Below the pieces are notes generated by a model. It searched no databases and was not told the origin of the DNA. It saw only the letters and a list, made by a program, of their open reading frames with translations. A program made the translations under genes and the position numbers. A stretch of DNA of 63,354 nt from assembly GCA_015493745.1 (NCBI GenBank), contig WGCN01000069.1, positions 1 through 63,354 of the forward strand, written 5' to 3'. Below, one piece after another: positions 25,873-35,001 of the stretch. The stretch comes from Calditrichales bacterium (GTDB taxonomy: Bacteria; Calditrichota; Calditrichia; Calditrichales; J004). Positions within the stretch are counted from its first letter, which is position 1, and the number at the start of each line of letters is the position of its first letter.

Positions 25873-27327
25873 TTAATTGAAGCCATGACTGTTTTCGCTT
25901 AAAACCCGGTGCAGGTTTTCACTAAGCTGCCAGGACTGTTTGATACAATCGGCTACGGAAATGCCGTTACGGAAATTACCCGCCAGATGCAGGCGCGGAT
26001 TTTTCTTTTCGAAGGCTTCCATGGCCTCCAGCACCGCGCCATACCCCGGAACGTACTGAGGAATGGCCCGGGGCCACGGCTTGACAAAGGCATAGGCGGG
26101 TTCGGAATTCAGCCCCATGATGTCCCGCAGTTCTTCCTTTACCAGATTTATTAATTCCTCCGAGGATTGTTTGGCCATTTCCGGCTGACGGCTTCCGCCG
26201 ACAAAGGTGGTCAGGGCCATCCCCTTTTCCGGCGCGCGTCCGCGGAAAATGGAGGAGTTCCACAAAGTGCCCAAAATGCGCCGCTTCTCCCGTGCCGGTA
26301 CCAAAAAGCCGAAACCGTCGCGCGGTACATGGGGAGCTATACTGTCATAACCTAAAAAAACCATACTGACCGGCGGATAATAAATCTCTTTCAGCTTTTG
26401 CATAAAATCGCTGCCCGGGGTGAGCGGCAGATGATTATAGGCCTGGGCGGGAACGGTAAATAAAAGGTGACCGGCATACACGGCCTGTTCCCGGCCCTTT
26501 TGTTTATATTTAAGCCAAACGCCATCACGGCGGGCATCCACATGGGTCAGCTCCGCTTGCCGTTGTAACGATTCCTTGAGCCGCTCGCCCAGGGTATCGG
26601 TGAGTTGGGAGAGTCCCTCTTCAAAGCTCAGCATGCGCGCCCTGTCCTTGGCGGTTTCCCCGGAACGTTTCCGTTCGCGCATCCCGCCGATGGTTCCGCG
26701 AATAAGGCTGCCGTATTTTTGCTCCAATTGATATAATTTGGGAAAACCGTGGCGCACGCTGAGCCTTTCCGGCGCACCGGCATAAACACCGGCCACAAAG
26801 GGATTGATGGCATAATCTAAAAATTCCTGCCCCAGCCGGCGTACCACAAAAGCCGCCAGACTTTCATCGTCTTCCCCGCTATAGGGTTTGATAAAGGGCT
26901 CGCGCAGCAAACGGCGCTTGGCCCGGCCGGAGAAAAGTTCCGTCTTAATAAAGGCCGGCAATGATGTGGGCAAGGGCTGTAAACGGCGGTCGCGCAGGAT
27001 ATATCTCTTTTTGGCGGTCTCCCCGGCATATATCACGCGCTCGCGCAGGCCCGCGGCGTCAATCAGTGTGCCCAGGGCCGGGGTGGTTTCCAGAATACTG
27101 TTGGGGCCATATTCAATCAAAAAACCCTGTCGGCGCTCGCTGCGGATATTCCCCCCAACCCGGGACTCCTTCTCCACAATCATAACACGGTATCCTTTTT
27201 CCTTTAAAAAAAAGGCGGCGCTTAAACCGGATATGCCGGCGCCGACGACGACGACATCCACCATTTTTCCCCGCCGGGCGGCGGCACGGTCTGATCCGTG
27301 ACGATCCTCTTTAATCTTTTTCATCAT
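25873..27327 (-). CDS. hemY: Protoporphyrinogen/coproporphyrinogen III oxidase, HemY type
   Basis: A 484-aa FAD-dependent oxidase. The FAD dinucleotide fold lies at about residue 25 (VVVGAGISGLSAAFFLKEKG), with ESRVGGNIRSE just after, and the C-terminal FAD motif is near LAGNFRNGISVADCI. It oxidises protoporphyrinogen IX to protoporphyrin IX. Because the operon encodes HemN and no HemQ, the protoporphyrin-dependent branch is the likelier role. It starts by ATGA overlap with the hemN stop. Confidence 0.93.
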   Translation of the reverse strand: MMKKIKEDRHGSDRAAARRGKMVDVVVVGAGISGLSAAFFLKEKGYRVMIVEKESRVGGNIRSERRQGFLIEYGPNSILETTPALGTLIDAAGLRERVIYAGETAKKRYILRDRRLQPLPTSLPAFIKTELFSGRAKRRLLREPFIKPYSGEDDESLAAFVVRRLGQEFLDYAINPFVAGVYAGAPERLSVRHGFPKLYQLEQKYGSLIRGTIGGMRERKRSGETAKDRARMLSFEEGLSQLTDTLGERLKESLQRQAELTHVDARRDGVWLKYKQKGREQAVYAGHLLFTVPAQAYNHLPLTPGSDFMQKLKEIYYPPVSMVFLGYDSIAPHVPRDGFGFLVPAREKRRILGTLWNSSIFRGRAPEKGMALTTFVGGSRQPEMAKQSSEELINLVKEELRDIMGLNSEPAYAFVKPWPRAIPQYVPGYGAVLEAMEAFEKKNPRLHLAGNFRNGISVADCIKQSWQLSENLHRVLSENSHGFN

Positions 27328-28724
27328 ACGGTCCTCGAATAAGTGGGACGGGCATTTTGCATATCCTCTTTCAGATAGGCGTCAAAAACCATGGCGATAT
27401 TGCGTACCACCAGGCGACCGGCGTCGGGCACTTCGATACGGTCACCGTGCAGCGTCAGCAAACCGTCATCAACAAACCGGTTCAATTCCGGCAACACGGC
27501 CGCAAAATGACGGTCAAAATCTATGGAAAAGCGGTTTTCCACTTCCCCTTTCATCACCCGGTTATTGCACATGATTTCATTGATCACATAACGGCGCAGT
27601 TGATCCTCCCCGGTAAGACGCACGCCGATTTGTGTTGCCGGCAGCCCCTCTTCAATACGCCGTTCATACTCCTTGACCGATTTCAGGTTTTGGGCATAGG
27701 CGTTTTTTAACTGGCTGATGGAAGACATCCCCAGGGCGTAGATCTCGGAATCGGCCCGGGTGCTGTAGCCCTGAAAATTACGGTGCAGGGTACGCCCGGC
27801 CAGAGCCACGGAAAGCTCATCCTCAGGGCGGGCGAAGTGATCCATGCCGATATAGACATAGCCGGAGGCGGTCAGTTCCTCAATGGCCAGTTTCAAAATA
27901 CCCAGCCGTTCGCTGGTTCCGGGCATGGCCTCCTCGGGCAGGATGGCCTGATGCTTTTTCATCCAGGGTACGTGGGCGTAGTTAAAAACGGCCAGCCGGT
28001 CCGGCGAGAAAGCGATGATCTGATCCAGGGTATCCTTATAGGATTCCACCGTCTGATGAGGCAGTCCGTACATCAGATCCACATTGACCGAGTCATAGTT
28101 CAGACGGCGGCTCTCCCCGATAACAAAGGCATTTTGCTCATAGGTTTGTATGCGGTTGACCTCTTTTTGCACCTTGGGGTTGAAGTCCTGCACCCCGAAA
28201 CTGACCCGGTTAAAGCCGGTTTCCCGCAGGATGGCCAGGTGATCCTCGCGGATGGTGCGCGGATCAATCTCGATACTGATTTCGGCATCGGGGGCCAGGT
28301 GAAAATGTTTGCGGATATGCTCAAAAACAGAACGGCTTTGACCGGGCGTCAAATAGGTGGGGGTCCCCCCGCCCCAGTGCACCTGCACCACGCGGCGATC
28401 CGGATGGATATAGGCGGCAATCAGTTCAATCTCTTTTTTAAGATAGTACAGGTAACGCTCCACGCGATCCATATTGTGGGTGATGACCATGTTGCAGGCA
28501 CAAAAATAGCACAGCGAATGGCAGAAGGGAAAATGGAAATAGAGGGAAACATCGGCCATCTCCCCGTCCGCACGATTGGAGGCTTCCATCTCCCGCATAA
28601 AGCTGTTGGCATCAAAATCGGCCGTAAAGTGCGGCGCCGTGGGATAGCTGGTATAACGCGGGCCGGGTTGGTTGTATTTTTCCAGCATCCGTTGGTCTAC
28701 ATGCAAAACTGTTGATTTTTTCAT
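27324..28724 (-). CDS. hemN: Oxygen-independent coproporphyrinogen III dehydrogenase
   Basis: From the ATG at 28724 the protein has 466 aa, the family's usual size. The radical-SAM cluster motif is CHSLCYFCAC (C68, C72, C75 plus C77), in the HemN-specific form with the fourth cysteine. HWGGGTPTYL, EIDPRTI and GVQDFNPKVQKEVNRIQ follow. It decarboxylates coproporphyrinogen III to protoporphyrinogen IX without oxygen, so heme can be made anaerobically. The open frame extends upstream to 28874, but that part overlaps hemE and lacks homology. Confidence 0.96.
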   Translation of the reverse strand: MKKSTVLHVDQRMLEKYNQPGPRYTSYPTAPHFTADFDANSFMREMEASNRADGEMADVSLYFHFPFCHSLCYFCACNMVITHNMDRVERYLYYLKKEIELIAAYIHPDRRVVQVHWGGGTPTYLTPGQSRSVFEHIRKHFHLAPDAEISIEIDPRTIREDHLAILRETGFNRVSFGVQDFNPKVQKEVNRIQTYEQNAFVIGESRRLNYDSVNVDLMYGLPHQTVESYKDTLDQIIAFSPDRLAVFNYAHVPWMKKHQAILPEEAMPGTSERLGILKLAIEELTASGYVYIGMDHFARPEDELSVALAGRTLHRNFQGYSTRADSEIYALGMSSISQLKNAYAQNLKSVKEYERRIEEGLPATQIGVRLTGEDQLRRYVINEIMCNNRVMKGEVENRFSIDFDRHFAAVLPELNRFVDDGLLTLHGDRIEVPDAGRLVVRNIAMVFDAYLKEDMQNARPTYSRTV

Positions 28725-28737
28725 GATATTTTCCTTT

Positions 28738-29793
28738 TTAGCCGGCCTGTTCCGTTTTACGAAAGGCGGCACTTTCGCTCTGAATGGTTTCCACAAAGGC
28801 CCTGGCACTTTCCACCGGGATATCGGGCAGAATGCCGTGTCCCAGGTTGGCGACATGGCCGGTGCCGTCGCCAAAAGCGGCCAGCATCTTCAGCGTATGC
28901 CGGCGCACCTGTTCCGGGTCGGCATACAGAGCCGTCGGATCCAGATTCCCTTGCAGGGCAAAGCGGCCCGCGGTAATTCTTTGAGCTTCCACGGGGTCCA
29001 CATTCCAATCCAGACCGATAACATCGGCATCGAGTTGGTTTAGTTTTTCCAGCCACAACATGCCCCCCTTGGGGAAATAGATCAGCGGCACACCCGGACG
29101 GCGGATGGCGGCCAGCAGTTTTTTTACAGGCTTCAGGGCAAAGCGCTCAAAGCCTTCGGCATCGAGCAATCCGGCCCAGGAATCAAAAATCTGGATGGCC
29201 TGAGCTCCGGCATCCATTTGCGCGCGGCAATAGGCGATCAGGGATTCGGTGATCCGGTTTATCAGATTTTCCAGTAAATCCGGCCTTTTAAAACGCCATT
29301 CCTTAATATGACGGTAATTGCGCGAAGCCCCGCCCTCCACCATATAGGTGGCCAGGGTCCAGGGGGCTCCGCAAAAACCGATCAGCGGAACACGATCACC
29401 CAAAGCGCGGCGGATTTGCTTTATGGCCTGCATAACAAAATCAAGATCACGGGTCGCCTCCACGGCGTTCAGATTTTTTAACTGTTGCTCCGTGCGCAGG
29501 GGATCGGCAAAAACTGGCCCTTTCCCTTCCAGAAAGTTAAGTTCCATGCCCATGGCCTCCGGTACCACCAGGATATCGGAAAAAAGGATGGCGGCATCCA
29601 CCCCCAGGATATCCAGAGGTTGCAGGGTGACTTCCGTGGCCAGATCGGGTGTTTTATACATGTCCGTAAAGGAGTGCCCGGCCCGTACGGCGCGGTATTG
29701 CGGCAAATAACGTCCGGCCTGGCGCATAATCCAGACCGGGGTGCGTTCCGTGGGCTGCTTAAAGCAGGCGCGTATAAATAGTGAGTCGGTCAT
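28738..29793 (-). CDS. hemE: Uroporphyrinogen decarboxylase
   Basis: From the ATG at 29793 (after GAAAAG) the protein has 351 aa. The family signature WIMRQAGRYLPQYRAVR lies at residues 21-37. IGFCGAPWTLATYMVEGG, QIFDSWAGLL and NLGHGILPD follow. It removes four acetate carboxyls from uroporphyrinogen III to give coproporphyrinogen III. It is 4 bp from the hemD stop and 13 bp before hemN. Confidence 0.96.
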   Translation of the reverse strand: MTDSLFIRACFKQPTERTPVWIMRQAGRYLPQYRAVRAGHSFTDMYKTPDLATEVTLQPLDILGVDAAILFSDILVVPEAMGMELNFLEGKGPVFADPLRTEQQLKNLNAVEATRDLDFVMQAIKQIRRALGDRVPLIGFCGAPWTLATYMVEGGASRNYRHIKEWRFKRPDLLENLINRITESLIAYCRAQMDAGAQAIQIFDSWAGLLDAEGFERFALKPVKKLLAAIRRPGVPLIYFPKGGMLWLEKLNQLDADVIGLDWNVDPVEAQRITAGRFALQGNLDPTALYADPEQVRRHTLKMLAAFGDGTGHVANLGHGILPDIPVESARAFVETIQSESAAFRKTEQAG

Positions 29794-29797
29794 CTTT

Positions 29798-30592
29798 TCA
29801 GGCCTTTCCTTTATAATGTGTAATGGTATCCCTGGCATCATGCAGCGCTTGTATAAACAACACGGGTGTGGGGGATGACGGAGAGACGGCCACCGGAAAG
29901 CCCTGCCCCTCGATATAATGACGGCTGCGCTCCCCCAGAACGGCAATGGCTGTATTTTGCAGATGTTTTCCGGCAAAGGGCCACTCCCGGAAAAAGTAAA
30001 AAGTGCTGGGGCTGTTAAAAAACAGCAGATCAAAATTTTCCCGGCTCAAGGCATTCTGTGTCTTTTCATCAAGATCAACCCCCACCATGCGATAAAGGGG
30101 CAGGCGTTCCAGATCGATGGTGGCCGGTGGATATATTTGCAACAAGGCCAGGGATTCCCGGCTGGTCAAATGCAGTACTTTTTGTTGTTCATCGGGGTTT
30201 CGCGCGGCAATATCCCGTAGCAGTTGATTGATATTCCCGGCGCGCAAGGGCTTATCCCATTGCGGGAAATAGAGCTTAAAGGCCTGCCAGGCTTTTTTAC
30301 CCACCAGTCCCACCTTTAAGCTGTTTTGGCGGCGGTTGAAGGCGGTATGAATCTCCTTTAAACGGTGAAAGGCATTCATACCGTGAATACTGCTGAAGAT
30401 GACCCAGTCGCTTATTTCCATCTTTTCGATCAGCAGGAAAATCGGCACATGTTCTTCATTAAAATACTGTACCTTGATCAGCGGCAATGAGGTCACCCGG
30501 CAGCCCTCTTCGCTCAGGCGCCGGGCATAGATGCTGTCACTGTTTGTGGTACTGCAGCAATGCAGAACACGCAGTCCCTGTAAGCCGGACAT
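29798..30592 (-). CDS. hemD: Uroporphyrinogen III synthase
   Basis: The 264 aa fit the poorly conserved HemD fold by length, position and motifs: LSEEGCRVTSLPLIKV near the N-terminus, ISDWVIFSSIHGMNAF, GLVGKKAWQAF in the middle and FFNSPSTFYFFREW then IAVLGERSRHYIEGQGF toward the end. It closes hydroxymethylbilane with inversion of ring D. It lies directly after hemC and before hemE. Confidence 0.88.
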   Translation of the reverse strand: MSGLQGLRVLHCCSTTNSDSIYARRLSEEGCRVTSLPLIKVQYFNEEHVPIFLLIEKMEISDWVIFSSIHGMNAFHRLKEIHTAFNRRQNSLKVGLVGKKAWQAFKLYFPQWDKPLRAGNINQLLRDIAARNPDEQQKVLHLTSRESLALLQIYPPATIDLERLPLYRMVGVDLDEKTQNALSRENFDLLFFNSPSTFYFFREWPFAGKHLQNTAIAVLGERSRHYIEGQGFPVAVSPSSPTPVLFIQALHDARDTITHYKGKA

Positions 30593-30594
30593 CG

Positions 30595-31524
30595 TTATTC
30601 CTTTCCGCGGATAAGATCCAATATATCTCCCGCCCCTTTGTTCAAAGCTTCCCGGGCCAGATTGCGGCCCAGTTCCCGCGCTTCATCCGCCGCGCCGCCG
30701 ATCTCCACGCGCAGAGTTGTTTGGCCGTCCACACTGCCCACAAAACCGCGCAAACGCAGTTCCCGGCCGTTGACATCCGCCTTGGCCCCTATCGGTACCT
30801 GGCAGCCCCCTTCCAGGGCGTTCAAAAAAGAACGTTCCGCGCGGGCCATAAGACGCGATTCCCTGTCTTCCACAACGGCCAGGCGGTCGATAAGCCTTTT
30901 ATCGTCCGCGCGACAAACGACGGCCAGGCTGCCCTGGCCTACTCCGGGCAGCATGATATCAAAATCCAGTTTTTGCGTAATGCGTTCACCCAGCCCCATG
31001 CGTTCCAGACCGGCCACGGCCAGTATCATGGCCTGCCAGTCCGATTCGTCAAACTTACGCAGGCGTGTTTGGATATTGCCGCGGATATCACAGACCTTTA
31101 AATCGGGACGCCAGGCCAGCAATTGAGACTGCCGCCGCAGGCTACCGGTGGCCACAACGGCGCCGGCGGGCAGATCGTTTAGCCTCAGACCCTGGCGTGA
31201 AATCAAAGCGTCGCGGCAATCCCAGCGTTTGGTAACGGCGGCAATGGTTAAACCGGCGGGCATCTCCGTGGGCAGATCCTTTAAACTATGGACGGCAAAG
31301 TCGATCTCCCCGGCCAGTAACGCGTTATCCAGTTCCCTGGTGAAAAGCCCCTTGTCACCTATTTTGGCCAGGGGAACATCCAGGATTTTATCTCCGCGCG
31401 CCTTAACGGACTTAATGTGAACGGTAATGGCGGGGAGGGATTTTTTCAGTTGCTCTTCCACCCAGCGGGTTTGCCACATGGCCAGTTTACTATCGCGCGA
31501 TCCGGCGATCATTGTGTCATACAT
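30595..31524 (-). CDS. hemC: Porphobilinogen deaminase (hydroxymethylbilane synthase)
   Basis: The 309 aa match the usual length. The catalytic Asp is D83 (VHSLKDLPTEMPAG) and the dipyrromethane cofactor Cys is C241 (ALEGGCQVPIGA). GSRDSKLAMWQTRWV opens the protein, and GSLRRQSQLL and DIRGNIQTRLRKFD are also typical. It polymerises four porphobilinogens. Its start overlaps the hemA stop by 8 bp. Confidence 0.97.
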   Translation of the reverse strand: MYDTMIAGSRDSKLAMWQTRWVEEQLKKSLPAITVHIKSVKARGDKILDVPLAKIGDKGLFTRELDNALLAGEIDFAVHSLKDLPTEMPAGLTIAAVTKRWDCRDALISRQGLRLNDLPAGAVVATGSLRRQSQLLAWRPDLKVCDIRGNIQTRLRKFDESDWQAMILAVAGLERMGLGERITQKLDFDIMLPGVGQGSLAVVCRADDKRLIDRLAVVEDRESRLMARAERSFLNALEGGCQVPIGAKADVNGRELRLRGFVGSVDGQTTLRVEIGGAADEARELGRNLAREALNKGAGDILDLIRGKE

Positions 31525-32797
31525 TTTCTTCTTCCCTTAAATCAAATATTTCCCGGACCAGGTTTATTTTACGGTGTACCTCTCCCTGGCCGCCTTCCAT
31601 TTCCTTAAGGTTGGAGAGGGGTAAATGGAGGATTTTGTTGAGCAGGCCCCGGGTAATCTGCTCCACCAGCACCCAGTGCGCCTCATCCACACGGTGGCGG
31701 TATTTCTCTATTTCACCGTTTCGGATATCTTCCATTTTACGGCGCAGGGAGATGATGGTCGGTTTTAGTTCCAGGCCGCGGCACCATTGTAAAAACTTTC
31801 CGGTCTCCTCGCGTATAATCACTCCGGCCTTGTCAAACTCTTCGCGCCGGCGCGTTTTATTGTTTTCCACGATTTTTTCCAGTGAACTCATATCATGCAA
31901 AAAGATATTTTCAAAACGGCTCAGGGCCGGGTCAAAGTCCCGGGGGATGGCAATATCGATCATGATCAGCGGGCGTTGATTGCGGATTTTCATAACCTGC
32001 CGCATCATCGGGCCGGAGATCATATAATCCGGTGATGCCGTGGCGCCCACCACCAAATCCACCTCGGGCAGCACCTTATGGATATCTTGCAGCGGCAATG
32101 CCTCTCCCGAGAATTTTTCAGCCAGGGTACGGGCATGGGCGCCGGTGCGGTTGGCCACATAAATATGCCCGATGCCTTTCTGTTTCAGATGCAGGGCCAC
32201 CAGTTGCCCGGTTTCCCCGCTGCCGATCAGCAGGGCCTTTTTATCCGACATGCGGCGGATTATTTTTTGAGCCAGTTCCACGGCAGCATAAGCCACGCTG
32301 ACCGCCCCGACCGATATGGAGGTTTGCGTGCGAACGCGCTTTTCCACCTGCAATGCGGTTTCGAAGAGGTGGTTGAGATAAATTCCGGTGAACGAAGCCG
32401 ATGCGGCCCGGCGAAAGGCGGACTTTACCTGACCGACAATCTCCGTCTCTCCGGGGATCAGGGAATCCATCCCCGCCGTTACCCGGAACAGATGTTCAAT
32501 AGCCTGCTCATTCTCCCACAGATAGAAGAACTCAAAATCCTTCTCCGTCAGGCGCGGATTAAAATCCTGCCAACACTTCTTCAACTCCTCCCGGGTAAGG
32601 GTACGACCCTCCGTGCGGACATACAGTTCATTGCGGTTGCATGTGGAAACAATGCAGGCTTCGGCAATGAGAGGCCTCGCCAGCAAAATCCGGGGAAATT
32701 CAAGCTGCTCCTCCGGGGAAAAAGCTGCCCGGCTCAACAAATCAAAACCGGCCCGCTGATGGCTGACGCCCAATATGTATATGTTGTTGTGTGCCAT
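31517..32797 (-). CDS. hemA: Glutamyl-tRNA reductase
   Basis: The protein has 426 aa from the ATG at 32797, which has the site GGATAAGG; a TTG at 32809 is an inferior alternative. The catalytic Cys is C53 in IVSTCNRNELYV. GETEIVGQVKSAFRRA, the NADPH-binding fold (LLIGSGETGQLVALHL) and the C-terminal dimerisation helix are present. It reduces glutamyl-tRNA(Glu) to glutamate-1-semialdehyde, the committed step. It follows hemX by 4 bp. Confidence 0.97.
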   Translation of the reverse strand: MAHNNIYILGVSHQRAGFDLLSRAAFSPEEQLEFPRILLARPLIAEACIVSTCNRNELYVRTEGRTLTREELKKCWQDFNPRLTEKDFEFFYLWENEQAIEHLFRVTAGMDSLIPGETEIVGQVKSAFRRAASASFTGIYLNHLFETALQVEKRVRTQTSISVGAVSVAYAAVELAQKIIRRMSDKKALLIGSGETGQLVALHLKQKGIGHIYVANRTGAHARTLAEKFSGEALPLQDIHKVLPEVDLVVGATASPDYMISGPMMRQVMKIRNQRPLIMIDIAIPRDFDPALSRFENIFLHDMSSLEKIVENNKTRRREEFDKAGVIIREETGKFLQWCRGLELKPTIISLRRKMEDIRNGEIEKYRHRVDEAHWVLVEQITRGLLNKILHLPLSNLKEMEGGQGEVHRKINLVREIFDLREEENV

Positions 32798-32801
32798 GGC
32801 C

Positions 32802-33626
32802 TTATCCAAATTGGTGAAAGCTTTGCAGCAGATAATTTACGATGATCAGGGAGCTGATTATAACACCCGCGCCACCAACCGAAAGATAGGATAGTCGTTT
32901 GGCACTCCAGCTTCTGCGGTACTTGCCATAAATAAAAATACCATAGATACTCCAAATCAGATAGGAGACCACTACCTGAGGATCGAAATGCGCCAAATCG
33001 GGAAAGGCCTCCTTGCGCCACAGGATACCGGTAACAATAGTCACCGAAAGAAGAATAAAACCGATGATGCCGGACAGATAGCTGAAACGGCTCAACTCTT
33101 CCAGGGAAAACGAGATTTGATAAATAAAGCCGAAACGCGCCTTTTTTAAACTGTGATACAGAACCAGATAAATAATACTGAACAGGGTGCAGATAAAAAG
33201 AGCGGAATAGGCCACCACCACGCTGGAAACATGAAAGAGAAACATCGGTTCCTGTAAAACCTCATCCACCGGGGCGCTCAGGTCGATCAAAAAAGCGGAA
33301 AGAAATTGCAAAAAAAACAGGGCGATAAAGATAAACATACCCGTGGTGATCACTTTGAGCTTTCTTTCCAACAGCCAATAGAGCAAGGCGATAAACAATG
33401 CGGAAAGGGACAGCAGCTCCCCGGGGGTGGTGACCGGAAAATAGTGTTTGTAAACGGCCAGAAGTGCCGTATACAGCAGGTGTATCACAAGGGTGACCGT
33501 AAACAGCGTGGCGGATATGCGCGTAATCCTTTTCTCACGGTTTACTACCAGCAGGGCATACAGCCAAATCAAAACGGCATACAATACCGGTAAAATGATG
33601 GTTATAAGTTCCAGAAGGTTTCTCAT
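32802..33626 (-). CDS. hemX: CcsA/HemX-like membrane protein
   Basis: A 274-aa inner-membrane protein with about eight TM helices. It resembles the CcsA/CcmC cytochrome-assembly family through FHVSSVVVAYSALFICTLFS and the later SYLIWSIYGIFIYGKYRRSW. The WGxxWxWD heme-handling loop of true CcsA is not visible, as in HemX of Bacillus. HemX is encoded with hemA in that genus and affects GluTR levels. A similar regulatory or heme-handling role is inferred. The ATG at 33626 has GGAAAG upstream; a TTG at 33641 is less likely. Confidence 0.82.
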   Translation of the reverse strand: MRNLLELITIILPVLYAVLIWLYALLVVNREKRITRISATLFTVTLVIHLLYTALLAVYKHYFPVTTPGELLSLSALFIALLYWLLERKLKVITTGMFIFIALFFLQFLSAFLIDLSAPVDEVLQEPMFLFHVSSVVVAYSALFICTLFSIIYLVLYHSLKKARFGFIYQISFSLEELSRFSYLSGIIGFILLSVTIVTGILWRKEAFPDLAHFDPQVVVSYLIWSIYGIFIYGKYRRSWSAKRLSYLSVGGAGVIISSLIIVNYLLQSFHQFG

Positions 33627-34006
33627 GGTCTGTCTTTCCAAAAAAAGGTATTTTAAAATTTATTCCTATCTCTTCAATTTTCGTGCCTAAGCCGTAACAC
33701 CGGGAAGAAAACGTCTATCTGGAAACAGCAGGGAGGGGCGGGAAGAAAAAATGCATTATCCGTTCGGATAACTTCAGAGTCATTACGGCCGTAAACAATA
33801 TATTTTCAACAACTTACACCGACAGATATTTTATGAGCAGGAAATAATTACGGTTATCAGGCAAATGGGAACGAGCAGCAAAAAATAAAGCGGTTTTTTA
33901 TCGGGTGGTTTCATATTTCATAATGAAACAATTTAATTTCAATATGAAACGCTGTAAAAAATGGCGGAAAAGAGGGGTAACGCTATAAGCATGCTCTCAG
34001 AGAATA
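33627..34006. other. Upstream region of hem operon
   Basis: A gene-free stretch of about 380 bp between the hem operon and the VanZ-like gene. It must hold the main hem promoter. Apart from the inverted-repeat cluster at 33908-33950 I see AT-rich sequence and no open frame worth calling. Confidence 0.6.
33908..33950. promoter_or_regulatory. GTTTCAT/ATGAAAC inverted-repeat cluster upstream of hem operon
   Basis: GTTTCATATT (33908-33917) and AATATGAAAC (33941-33950) are perfect 10-bp arms 23 bp apart. Between them lies a second dyad, TTTCAT-A-ATGAAA (33916-33928). The same half-site word thus occurs four times in 43 bp. It is about 280 bp before the hemX start, and no competing gene start is nearby. 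It looks like a multi-site operator for an unknown regulator. It could also be a terminator-like hairpin for the VanZ gene, but no GC stem or T-run supports that. Confidence 0.45.
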
Positions 34007-34405
34007 TTATTCCGGGGTCAGAGCGGTAACATTTTTATTACGGCCGTTCAGATAATAATACCAAAGCCCGGCGGATATTATTCCGGCCATGTCGGCCAGC
34101 CAATCCATGGTATCGGCAACCCGACCGGGAACCAGGGATTGATGCCATTCGTCCAGCAGGGCGAAAAGAGCGCCACCGGCCAGGATGATCAGCCACTTTA
34201 GCAGCAGGGATATTTTTTCCGAATCATACATGCCCCGGGTCATAAGCCAACCCAAAACAAAAAAGATCAAAAAGTGAATAAACTTATCCATCCCGGACGG
34301 CAGTTTCACCAACAGGGTGGAAGTCATGGCCGATTGGATGGTAATCAGGATCATCATCGTCACCCAGGGCAGTTGTCCGTTAAGCAGTTTAATTAATCGA
34401 TCCAT
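34007..34405 (-). CDS. VanZ-like membrane protein
   Basis: The 132-aa protein has four TM helices and the VanZ-like motif set: MDKFIHFLIFFVLGW at about residue 39 (DKxxHF) and DEWHQSLVPGRVADTMDW (about 85-102), then a last helix. VanZ relatives are widespread small membrane proteins of unclear role; only some affect glycopeptide resistance. The gene stands alone, divergent from the ATPase/mnmA operon. Confidence 0.75.
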   Translation of the reverse strand: MDRLIKLLNGQLPWVTMMILITIQSAMTSTLLVKLPSGMDKFIHFLIFFVLGWLMTRGMYDSEKISLLLKWLIILAGGALFALLDEWHQSLVPGRVADTMDWLADMAGIISAGLWYYYLNGRNKNVTALTPE

Positions 34406-34572
34406 GCTTTTTTAATCCATAATTTGTATATTTAAAAATAGCCCGTATCCGTTTGGCCGGCATTGACCCGTGACAAGAACGTACCAAATATCAGACCAAA
34501 GATGAAAATAAAAATTCATGGTTTGACATTGGCCCGGCCAGACAATAAATTTCCCGGCTGATCGGAGAAGAA

Positions 34573-35001
34573 ATGTCTGAAAAGATTGAGTTTGAACATA
34601 CGGAACGTTTTCCTAGTTCCATTGAGTATCTGGACAAAATTGAGAGCATCTCAACGCAAATCGCTCATGAGGCCGGTTTTAATGATTCCACCGTGGATGA
34701 TATCTCCATTGCCCTGACGGAACTGGTTAACAACGCCATCCACCACGGCAATAAGGATGATATTTCCAAAACGGTAACCGTAAAGTTTACACGAACGGGC
34801 AAGGCTTTGACCATCTCTATCCGCGATGAAGGATCCGGCTTCAAAATGGAGGCCCTGAACGACCCCTTGCATCCTGAGAATCTGCTGGCCGACAACGGTC
34901 GCGGTATCTATCTGGTAAAAGCGCTGATGGATGATGTTTCTTTTAATTTCCGGGATGGCAGCACGGAAGTCATAATATCCAAAAACAGAAAACTAAAATG
35001 A
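34573..35001 (+). CDS. RsbW-like anti-sigma-factor ATPase
   Basis: The 142 aa form a single GHKL ATPase of the HATPase_c_2/RsbW type. The N-box is ALTELVNNAIHHGNK (about residues 47-61), G1 is IRDEGSGFK, G2 is DNGRGIYLVKALMDDV. Such proteins bind an anti-anti-sigma STAS partner or a sigma factor and act as serine kinases. No STAS protein or phosphatase is encoded beside it. Its stop overlaps the mnmA start (ATGA), so it is translated with a tRNA-modification enzyme. Confidence 0.85.
   Translation: MSEKIEFEHTERFPSSIEYLDKIESISTQIAHEAGFNDSTVDDISIALTELVNNAIHHGNKDDISKTVTVKFTRTGKALTISIRDEGSGFKMEALNDPLHPENLLADNGRGIYLVKALMDDVSFNFRDGSTEVIISKNRKLK

Noticed and set aside
34480-34570. Sigma-54 promoter before the anti-sigma ATPase
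   Set aside because: TTTGACATTGGCCCGG does not match the YTGGCACG-N4-TTGC spacing; no -12 element is present.
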